Assembly: GCF_009725205.1 (NCBI RefSeq)
Contig: NZ_WNZY01000009.1
Span: 1 to 64,000 of the forward strand
Direction: 5' to 3'
Length of the DNA: 64,000 bases
From: Paenibacillus timonensis
GTDB lineage: Bacteria; Bacillota; Bacilli; Paenibacillales; Paenibacillaceae
The notes under the pieces were generated by a model that worked only from the letters and a program-made list of their open reading frames with translations, was not told the DNA's origin and did not search any database. Position numbers and translations under genes: made by a program. Within the stretch, counting starts at the first letter, position 1. The number at the start of each line of letters is the position of its first letter. Shown piece by piece: positions 56,501 to 62,446 of the stretch.

Positions 56501-56559
56501 CCCGCCATGATCGAAAACACGAGCATACCTGCTATTAACAACATTCGGACCCGCTTCAT
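53515..56559 (-). CDS. Membrane GGDEF-EAL protein with solute-binding sensor domain
   Basis: Sensor for cyclic di-GMP turnover, 1014 residues. Signal peptide 1-28; periplasmic-type SBP_bac_3 domain (about 30-255); membrane helix 263-283; degenerate PAS (about 300-415); coiled coil (416-465); PAS (466-580, IHPDDTPKIQ); GGDEF domain with intact RLGGDEF (662-668); EAL domain with EALIRW (791), AVNISVVQ, LELEITES and LDDFGTGYSS (911-920). Both catalytic sites look intact. The solute-binding part suggests an amino acid or similar ligand. ATG at 56559 with AAAGGG was preferred over an upstream start that breaks the signal peptide. Confidence 0.92.
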   Translation of the reverse strand: MKRVRMLLIAGMLVFSIMAGLGAATVEAERKVVRYQTELDYPPYKFSQNGFEMGFDLELTHLIFKERDYTLFYSASDWKEAYQALVGGSADTAGLMAVQENRKQDILFSKPIMQTYIGVYAGESFQGRLGTDQLNQYTVGVGAGQYSEEILQSEAGVTSYRTYPTVEAALMALNRGEIDLLFENENVVDYLIVKREMTGEVHKVLEDLYPRDVAYGVSKKTPELVDYINGRMDELKRSGVYEELYLKYFFTHSESFSNAMRNRLILVVGLLVGGVAASYWLIRVYIIRLRRTIHGERGFSKEVLDHTNLFIWAVQSDRTTVRFNRYAEWITGIREGEAVGRSYMEHLLLQHACRELIPLLDEALSHRFVDNRELNLFCANQGKAKAFLFRTAVIPGLQGDPDVFIMTGVDIEERKQFENKLHQSYQELESANLELTATQEELKENYDKLLENQERLRRSEERYRLVAEASNGGIWELDLERNRRYYSPRWFELLGYSQEDPISTERLEQVIHPDDTPKIQQEITALQAGEKEVFECEYRLLCKDGEYRWFLGRGKALFNEQGRAYRMVGSNIEVHQLRMYQQRMRHLAYYDTLSDLPNRLYLLEEMDALVSRANAKAALFFVDTDNFKYINDTLGHKFGDRLLMQASSRLTSLIEDTGMLFRLGGDEFVILLKDVEREQATALADKLLQGFREPFRIDDSDLFVSVSIGISFYPQDGRTPEEILKNADVAMYAAKEAGKGKYVVFDPVFLQAFNERVHLEKNLRQALTRGEFTIHYQPQLGVRDGHICGFEALIRWNSPELGYVSPLSFIKIAEDSRLIVPIGEWVLEESCAFAKRLEDDGFGMYKIAVNISVVQLLEEDFVSKVLRILQQTGLAPECLELEITESMIMETVDSLVPKLNELKAFGIQIALDDFGTGYSSLGSLKQMPITTLKVDRTFIEHLPEQDDSRSLAKAIVLIGRKMGLQVVAEGVETEQQMQHVRRAKCDIIQGYYISKPLPEAGIRELLRSYRPQMI

Positions 56560-56691
56560 AAGCGATACACCCTTTACGGTAGGATAAGAGTGGGGTTCCC
56601 CCATCGAATCGCGAAAATATGCATATTTTGTTTCATCTTATCATAGTTAGGCTGGAACCCATAGGCTAAAATACCCGGATCGACAAGAAAA

Positions 56692-56720
56692 ATAGGCCCC
56701 TCCGAAAGCGGAGGCGCCTA
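56692..56720 (-). terminator. Terminator of the FNT channel gene
   Basis: AGGC-CCTCCG / CGGAGG-GCCT stem with AAAG loop and a single bulge, followed on the minus strand by ATTTTTC; 15 bp after the stop. Confidence 0.75.
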
Positions 56721-56734
56721 CCTTGAAAATATGT

Positions 56735-57541
56735 TTATTTATGCGGGGTTTTGGAAGCTTCCTCCGCATCCAAATACGGTTTATTGGCGAAATAGTACAT
56801 GAAGCCCATCAGCAGCACTCCGCCAACCAAATTGCCGAGCGTTACCGGAATCAGATTATGCACGACACCGCCAAACGAGATTGTGTCCGGGTGATCCAGT
56901 ACCAAAGCGATGGCAAAGGTGCACATATTGGCGATGCTGTGCTCGTAGCCGGAAATAAAGAAGCAGAAGACGAACAGCATCATGGCAAACATTTTGGCCC
57001 CGTCTCCTTGCAGGGCCATCGGGATAAAGAACGCCAGACATACCAGCCAGTTACATAGAATCGCCCGGAAGAACAACTCCATGATCGGGGTAGCCATTTT
57101 ATGTTCGACCACACTTAACAAGAAAGTGTTGACCGAGGCATCGGCAAATAAGCCGGTCAGATAGATTAATAAGGCGAAGGCCCCTGCTCCCAAGATGTTA
57201 CCGATATAGCTGAACACCCATAACTTCGTGATGTCGCGCCATTTCAGCCGCTTCCTTAAAGCGGCGTATGTATAATAAAATGTATTCCCGGTAAACAAAT
57301 CCCCGCCACCGTATGCGATCAGAATAATAGCAGCGCCAAAGGTGATGGCGGCCATCGGATAGGTCAGCGGCGAATGCTCTAGGTAAAAGTAGTTCCCGCT
57401 CTTGAAAGCAACGATCACCCCAAAACCGATAAACATACTCGCCAGCATGGCTCTAGCAATATAGCGGAGATGGCTTTGCATAAAAATTTTATACTTCTTG
57501 AGCGCCAGCTCCTCGACTTTCAACAGTGATTCTGTCTCCAT
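56735..57541 (-). CDS. Formate/nitrite transporter (FNT) family channel
   Basis: Six-helix pentameric channel for small monovalent anions such as formate or nitrite. Family stretches are FIGFGVIVAFKSG, GGGDLFTGNTFY (helix-loop-helix that lines the pore), ILCNWLVCLAFF and SGYEHSIANMC with the central gating His of the HSIAN motif. METES at 57541 has GGGAGG just before it, so that start was used; 268 residues. Which anion is carried cannot be told. Confidence 0.92.
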   Translation of the reverse strand: METESLLKVEELALKKYKIFMQSHLRYIARAMLASMFIGFGVIVAFKSGNYFYLEHSPLTYPMAAITFGAAIILIAYGGGDLFTGNTFYYTYAALRKRLKWRDITKLWVFSYIGNILGAGAFALLIYLTGLFADASVNTFLLSVVEHKMATPIMELFFRAILCNWLVCLAFFIPMALQGDGAKMFAMMLFVFCFFISGYEHSIANMCTFAIALVLDHPDTISFGGVVHNLIPVTLGNLVGGVLLMGFMYYFANKPYLDAEEASKTPHK

Positions 57542-57661
57542 AACGCCTCCCATTGTTCTCTGTTCTGTTATTCGTGTTCATTTAGCTTATCCGTTGTTAG
57601 CCATTGCCATCCGGCAATGTGCCAATTCATTCAAATTTTAGATTAAACGGTCTCGCCGCTA

Positions 57662-57690
57662 TTTACAAGGGGTACGAAATTGTGCATAAT
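57662..57690 (+). promoter_or_regulatory. SigA-type promoter of the 52-residue gene
   Basis: TTTACA (57662-57667), 17-bp spacer, CATAAT (57685-57690). Transcription would begin near 57697, just before the Fur box. Confidence 0.6.
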
Positions 57691-57705
57691 AAAAAAAGAC
57701 TCATT

Positions 57706-57720
57706 TGATAATGATTATCA
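57706..57720 (+). promoter_or_regulatory. Fur box, perfect 7-1-7
   Basis: TGATAAT-g-ATTATCA is an exact match to the 7-1-7 Fur motif; the 19-mer from 57707 also agrees with the classical Fur box at 17 of 19 positions. It overlaps the expected start of transcription, so iron-loaded Fur would repress. Confidence 0.85.
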
Positions 57721-57781
57721 TTATTATCTTCGAGATCACTCCGGTTTATCACCGAAAACGGCCAAGAGGAGACGAACGCCC

Positions 57782-57940
57782 ATGAGATTGCTATCCGCCC
57801 GCAGAAAGACAAGGCTGAACATCGATGACTACTTGGATCTGCTCAATCTTGCCGCCCAATTAGGCGACCTACAGTGGCAAAAGGAAATTATCCGCAAGCT
57901 GGAAATGATGCAGTCCGAGTTCACCGACGTCAGTCAATAG
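57782..57940 (+). CDS. 52-residue basic/helical protein, likely Fur-regulated
   Basis: Small soluble protein, not recognised as a known family. It starts MRLLSARRKTRLN (strongly basic) and continues as an amphipathic helix pair IDDYLDLLNLAAQLGDLQWQ and KEIIRKLEMMQSEF. No cysteines, no membrane segment. ATG at 57782 with AGAGGAG about ten bases upstream; the longer frame from 57680 runs over the promoter and Fur box and is rejected. Own promoter, Fur box and terminator make it a single-gene unit. By analogy only, Bacillus uses small Fur-regulated basic proteins (FbpA/B/C) in iron sparing; sequence likeness to them is not evident. Confidence 0.7.
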   Translation: MRLLSARRKTRLNIDDYLDLLNLAAQLGDLQWQKEIIRKLEMMQSEFTDVSQ

Positions 57941-57963
57941 AATAGATAGGGTTCACATAAAAA

Positions 57964-57996
57964 TAAGCGCGTGCTTAGGGAAAGCTTCCCAAGCTC
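57964..57996 (+). terminator. Terminator of the 52-residue gene
   Basis: AAGCGCG-GCTT-GGGA arms pair with TCCC-AAGC-CGCGCTT, followed by TTTTT. Confidence 0.8.
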
Positions 57997-58039
57997 GCGC
58001 TTTTTGCATGAACACGAATTCCATGAAGCCCAGATGGGG

Positions 58040-59191
58040 TTAGACCCTTACAGACATCTGCAAGTCTTCCCCGCTAGACTCCATCATTTCAGTAATCACC
58101 AAATCCGTTTTACGCATGAGGTCCACTTCATAAGGCGATCTTACGTTTGAACCGTCTGCTTCGCGGATGATCTTAACCACCGGACGATGCACCAGGCTGG
58201 AATCCAGAGAGGATACGATGCCGAGTTGGCCGTTGCTGAGCTTCACTACGGAGGAAAGAGGATAAATGCTGATATTGCGCAGATAAGTTTGAATGAGTTC
58301 CAGGCTGAAATAACGATCTCCAGCAGCCAGCAAATATTCAATCGCTTCTCCCGGAGTATAGGCCAGACGGTAGTTCCGCCGTGAGATCAAGGCATGGTAG
58401 GTATCGGCAATGGCGACGATTTGCGCGTATTCATCAATTTCGTGATGTTTCAGTCGGGAGGGATATCCCGCCCCGTTATACCGCTCATGATGCTGCAATG
58501 CGCATAGGGCCGAACGTCTCGATACGCCTTCCATATCGCAAATGATTTGGAAGCCCGCCTCCGGATGCCGACGCAGCGCCTCACGGTCGGCTCCGGTCAA
58601 GCTGCCGTTTCGCCGGATCGTGTGGGCTGGCAATTCGGTCATTCCGATATCGAATAATAACGCGCCGACGCAGAGATCGATCATTTCCGCCCCGGAGTAT
58701 TGACCCGCGATGCCAAGAATAGCCGAATACGCTGTCACGTGAAAGGAATGCTCAAGCAAGTAGGGATCGCTTTGTTGCAGGCGGATCAAGCCATCCAACA
58801 CTTGCTCATGGCTTGTGATTTCGTATAAAATGTTCCGGAACATGCGGCGAAATTGTTCGTCCAACTGCGGGGTGGACGGTCGCCCAAAACCCAAGTCGGA
58901 ATCGGCCAAACGAACCAGCATTTGCCGGATTTGCTTGCGCGCCTCGCGTTTCTCTTTGAGATCCTGAAACTTCATGATGGGGCTTGTCCCCTGGATGTCT
59001 TCATCGCGGAAGGAACCGACCGGTTCTTTCTTGCCAATCATGGCCGTTTGAATCCCCAACTTCTTAAGGCGTACGATATGGCCTTCGGTTAACGCGGTTC
59101 CCGCTCCTAGCATGGTCATCCCGTGTTGATTTAGTATAGGCTCGGCTAAAACGTCGCCTGGTTCGAGCATTCTGACATGAACCTGTCTCAT
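58040..59191 (-). CDS. HD-GYP domain protein with altered HD site
   Basis: Cyclic di-GMP phosphodiesterase family, 383 residues, cytoplasmic. The N-terminal 60 residues form a short domain common to Gram-positive HD-GYP proteins; the HD-GYP domain spans about 125-340. Most ligands are present: H148 in LLEHSFHV, H209 in RHPEAG, H234/H235 in HHERYNGAGYP and D263 in IADTYHAL. But the name-giving HD is F180-D181 (LLFDIGMTELP), with the following Lys also lost. Hydrolysis may be weak or absent, so a binding/effector role is possible. Confidence 0.88.
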   Translation of the reverse strand: MRQVHVRMLEPGDVLAEPILNQHGMTMLGAGTALTEGHIVRLKKLGIQTAMIGKKEPVGSFRDEDIQGTSPIMKFQDLKEKREARKQIRQMLVRLADSDLGFGRPSTPQLDEQFRRMFRNILYEITSHEQVLDGLIRLQQSDPYLLEHSFHVTAYSAILGIAGQYSGAEMIDLCVGALLFDIGMTELPAHTIRRNGSLTGADREALRRHPEAGFQIICDMEGVSRRSALCALQHHERYNGAGYPSRLKHHEIDEYAQIVAIADTYHALISRRNYRLAYTPGEAIEYLLAAGDRYFSLELIQTYLRNISIYPLSSVVKLSNGQLGIVSSLDSSLVHRPVVKIIREADGSNVRSPYEVDLMRKTDLVITEMMESSGEDLQMSVRV

Positions 59192-59535
59192 GACATCATC
59201 ACCTCATCCTTATTGCAGATCAGCTAGTTATGACGAACGCCTTCGCCCTATGTCATGGTCTATTAACTGCGCCTTTCGGCCTAATCATCGTTTTCTTCCT
59301 ATCTTCCTATCTTCCTATAATAATTCAAGAATTGTAGTCCAGACCACAGAAATTTCCTATTCGACAAAATAAAATTTATCATGACGGCAGCAATTGAGAC
59401 ATTACCCCAAAGTATACTTTGTAAAAGGGTCTTTCGACATTACTATACAAAAAGTCACTATTCTATCTTACATTTCAACGATATTCTAAATAATAATAGC
59501 GAAAATTTGAAGTTGGTGAGGGGGGATGAAGAACT
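59192..59535. other. AT-rich divergent intergenic region
   Basis: 344 bp without a gene between the HD-GYP and LuxR-type genes. It contains three tandem copies of TCTTCCTA (59294-59317) and a perfect 14-bp palindrome CAAAGTATACTTTG (59408-59421). Promoters for both directions must lie here, but none could be assigned with confidence. Confidence 0.6.
59294..59317. repeat. Tandem repeat TCTTCCTA x3
   Basis: Three perfect adjacent 8-bp units upstream of the HD-GYP gene, in non-coding DNA. Confidence 0.8.
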
Positions 59536-60522
59536 ATGAATTTGACATTTCATGAGTACGAGGACTTGGAACAACTCCCTCGATTGCTAGGACGAGAGTG
59601 GGAGTCGGAGATCTTTTCCGTATATCTAAAGCACTACTCCAATATGGAACGAATCCTTAATATCTACGGCTCGGCTGGCGTAGGAAAAAGCGCGTTGGCT
59701 GAGGAGTTTCAAAAACAAGCCACCAGGTTAGGAGCTACCGTTATCGCCATCGACGCCGCGAAAATCAGAACCGTACCGGAAGATTTCAGCAGGCAAGTCC
59801 TGTACCAGCTTGATTTATTGGACTCCCTCTCCTCCCTTTCCGATCCTGACTTTATCATCAGAGCCTCCATCGATGCCATCCAGAAACGATCCAAACTTGG
59901 TCCTGCGTTCTTATTTATCGATACGTATGAGCTTCTAGAACCGATGGATGATTGGTTTCGCGATTTTTATATCCCGCAAATCAAAGACCGCTGCCTTTGC
60001 GTCATTTCCGGCCGAAACCCACTGTCCAGTCAATGGACGGAAAGTCCCTTCTGGAAACGATCCATCTATCGGATGCCGCTCACGAATCTGGATTTTAACA
60101 GCGTTGTCGCCTATCTGCGGACCTGCGGCATCGTTGAGCCAGAGCAGATCTACCGCATCTGGAAACAAACCGACGGTTTCCCCCTGATGCTGGCCTCATG
60201 GCTTAGCGGGCATAATAACGGGGAAGTGGTCTTCCCCAGCTTACGAGATGACGGCGATCAGAGACATCCTGAAGCGATAACATTCGGTCTAACGCCGGAG
60301 AAGATGCCGATGACGAAACCAGAGGCCGCGATTTACGCCCGTACGGATTTGACCCATCGTGAGAAGGAGGTTGCCGCTCTGGCCGCCGAAGGGTTGACCA
60401 ATCGCGACATCGCCTCACGCCTCTTCCTTAGTGAAGTCACGATCAAGAAGCATATGCGGTCCATATTTCAAAAGGTAGGCGCTAGCAACCGGACACAGCT
60501 GCTCAAGTTGTTGATGGATTAA
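59536..60522 (+). CDS. P-loop ATPase with LuxR-type HTH
   Basis: 328-residue regulator. An AAA/NACHT-like P-loop domain fills the N-terminal two thirds: Walker A GSAGVGKS (45-52), Walker B-like PAFLFIDTYELLE, and the segment LCVISGRNPLSS. The C-terminal 60 residues are a LuxR HTH (LTHREKEVAALAAEGLTNRD, LSEVTIKKHMRSIFQKVGAS). It resembles a shortened MalT/LAL regulator without the TPR sensor region. RBS GAGGGGGG. It is divergent from the HD-GYP gene. Signal unknown. Confidence 0.86.
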   Translation: MNLTFHEYEDLEQLPRLLGREWESEIFSVYLKHYSNMERILNIYGSAGVGKSALAEEFQKQATRLGATVIAIDAAKIRTVPEDFSRQVLYQLDLLDSLSSLSDPDFIIRASIDAIQKRSKLGPAFLFIDTYELLEPMDDWFRDFYIPQIKDRCLCVISGRNPLSSQWTESPFWKRSIYRMPLTNLDFNSVVAYLRTCGIVEPEQIYRIWKQTDGFPLMLASWLSGHNNGEVVFPSLRDDGDQRHPEAITFGLTPEKMPMTKPEAAIYARTDLTHREKEVAALAAEGLTNRDIASRLFLSEVTIKKHMRSIFQKVGASNRTQLLKLLMD

Positions 60523-60546
60523 ACCGCCAATGGGGGTCCTATTTCG

Positions 60547-60571
60547 AAAAAAAACCGTCCGATTCGGACGG
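60547..60571 (-). terminator. Terminator of gltD
   Basis: Stem CCGTCCGA / TCGGACGG with an eight-T run on the minus strand; 25 bp after the stop. Confidence 0.88.
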
Positions 60572-60595
60572 CGTAAAGTGTAAAACGATATAAAG

Positions 60596-62077
60596 TTACG
60601 GCAGCATGGTGCTGCCCATCAAATATCGGTCGACCTCGCGGGCGGCGAGCCGCCCCTCATACATCGCCCAAACAACAAGACTTTGACCTCTCCGCATATC
60701 TCCGGCGGCAAATACGCCCTTTACATTCGTTCGAAAATCGCCAAGTTCCGCTTTCACGTTCGTGCGTTCATCCTGATCCAGGCCGAGTTGCTCGGGTAGG
60801 ACCGCCTCCGGACCTGCAAATCCTAATGCTAACAACACCAGATCGGCAGGAAGAACCTGCTCGCTTCCCGGAGTTTCCACCGGTATCCAGCGCCCGTCTA
60901 CCTGGTTCCACTCCACGCGGACCGTATGGACTCCGGTTATTTGGCCCTGTTCATTCCCCTGCAGCGATTTCGTCGAGGTTTCATACCTGCGGGGATCCTG
61001 TCCGAACATCTCGGCCGCCTCTGCCTGCCCGTAATCCGTCTTTTGCACCTTCGGCCACTCTGGCCACGGATTATCCTGCCCCCGGGACAGCGGAAGCTTC
61101 GGCATGATTTCCAGTTGAGTCACACTCTTACAGCCTTGACGGATGGCCGTAGCGACGCAGTCGGTTCCCGTGTCTCCGCCGCCGATAACCACGACATGCT
61201 TATCTTTAGCCGATAGGAAGTTGCCATCCTGAAGCCCCGAATCCAATAGACTTTGGGTATTCCGGGACAAAAACTCCATGGCTTGATGAACGCCGTTCAA
61301 TTCCCGGCCTTCGATCTTCATCTCCCGGGCTTGCGTCGCCCCGCAGCACAGCACCACGGCGTCAAACTCCGTCCGCAGCCGGTCGGCCGGAAGCTCCTCG
61401 CCGATCTCGACCCCGGTGACGAAGCGAATCCCTTCGGCGGCAAGCAAATTAACGCGGCGCTGAACGATTTGCTTATCAAGCTTCATGTTCGGGATGCCGT
61501 ACATCAACAGCCCGCCGATGCGATCCGCCCTTTCGTACACGGTCACGGCATGCCCAGCTTTGTTCAATTGATCCGCACAGGCCAGCCCCGCAGGACCGGA
61601 TCCCACGACCGCCACCTTCTTACCGGTGGATGCGGCAGGGACCCGAGGCCGTATCCAGCCTTCCTCGAATCCGTGGTCGATAATGGCCCTTTCAATGCTT
61701 TTGATCGTCACGGGCTGACCGCTCTTGCCAACGGTACACGCTCCTTCGCACGGCGCCGGGCAGACCCGGCTGGTAAACTCGGGGAAATTGCTCGTCTTTT
61801 GCAGTCGTTTTAGCGCTTCCTTCCAACTGCCGCGGTACACAAGATCATTCCATTCCGGAATCAAGTTGTGCGCCGGGCAGCCGGAAGCCATTCCCGACAG
61901 AAGCTGTCCTGCATGACAGAACGGAGTCCCGCAGTCCATGCATCGCGCGCCCTGCATTCTCAGTTTCTCCTCCTCCAGCGGTACGACGAATTCCTGCCAA
62001 GAGCCGATACGCTCTTGTGGCCGAATCTCGCCCGGTACCTCTCGACGGTATTCCAAAAAACCGGTAGCCTTTCCCAT
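60596..62077 (-). CDS. gltD: Glutamate synthase small subunit (GltD-type), unpaired
   Basis: FAD- and NADPH-binding subunit that feeds electrons to GltB for glutamate formation from glutamine and 2-oxoglutarate. N-terminal cysteine clusters [10 protein letters not shown] and CPAPCEGAC bind [4Fe-4S]; FAD motif [22 protein letters not shown] motif [19 protein letters not shown]-terminal [21 protein letters not shown] at 62077 with AGGAGG six bases before; a TTG two codons earlier would have no spacing. 493 residues. No gltB is adjacent, and the gene is bounded by its own terminator, so it is a single unit; related electron-transfer roles (DPD, thioredoxin-like partners) cannot be excluded. Confidence 0.92.
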   Translation of the reverse strand: MGKATGFLEYRREVPGEIRPQERIGSWQEFVVPLEEEKLRMQGARCMDCGTPFCHAGQLLSGMASGCPAHNLIPEWNDLVYRGSWKEALKRLQKTSNFPEFTSRVCPAPCEGACTVGKSGQPVTIKSIERAIIDHGFEEGWIRPRVPAASTGKKVAVVGSGPAGLACADQLNKAGHAVTVYERADRIGGLLMYGIPNMKLDKQIVQRRVNLLAAEGIRFVTGVEIGEELPADRLRTEFDAVVLCCGATQAREMKIEGRELNGVHQAMEFLSRNTQSLLDSGLQDGNFLSAKDKHVVVIGGGDTGTDCVATAIRQGCKSVTQLEIMPKLPLSRGQDNPWPEWPKVQKTDYGQAEAAEMFGQDPRRYETSTKSLQGNEQGQITGVHTVRVEWNQVDGRWIPVETPGSEQVLPADLVLLALGFAGPEAVLPEQLGLDQDERTNVKAELGDFRTNVKGVFAAGDMRRGQSLVVWAMYEGRLAAREVDRYLMGSTMLP

Positions 62078-62446
62078 CTCCAACCTCCTGATCTAAATGA
62101 CGCTCGTTTTTGCATGAACCGGAACTACCATCGTCTTCTCGCGTTATCGCTATAAAGCAATGAAATGTACAGCTGCAACTTTACGCATTGCATTTAAATA
62201 AGCCCATGTTATCACCGTGACCAGACCGTTCAGAATGAAGAAGATCACCATCGTGAAAAAAATTACTTAGCTAGGCAGAAGGGCATGCGACGATTGTCGT
62301 GTCTTTTCGAAAAACCGATTGCCAGCGGCACTATGCCGCATGTATGATGGGGTTATAAGCTTTGGCTTTGATCGGACGCTCCCGTATGACGGACATCGTC
62401 GGTTAACTACATCTCAAGCGGTTCATTTCGAGGAGGCTTTTATTTC
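62078..62446. other. Divergent intergenic region, gltD and LOV gene
   Basis: 369 bp with no gene. The right half has a promoter candidate for the plus-strand gene (62319-62348). The left half is AT-rich and must hold the gltD promoter; no clear GlnR/TnrA-type site was found. Confidence 0.6.
62319..62348 (+). promoter_or_regulatory. Candidate promoter with palindrome in the spacer
   Basis: TTGCCA (62319-62324), 18-bp spacer, TATGAT (62343-62348). The spacer holds GCGGCA-cta-TGCCGC (62325-62339), placed where a repressor or a spacer-bending activator would act. Confidence 0.5.

Noticed and set aside
57680-57781. Longer start for the 52-residue gene
   Set aside because: Would translate the promoter -10 box and the Fur box; no RBS at 57680, whereas AGAGGAG precedes 57782.
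59192-59535. Possible cyclic di-GMP riboswitch before signalling genes
   Set aside because: The conserved GEMM core elements were not found in this gap or upstream of the other c-di-GMP genes.
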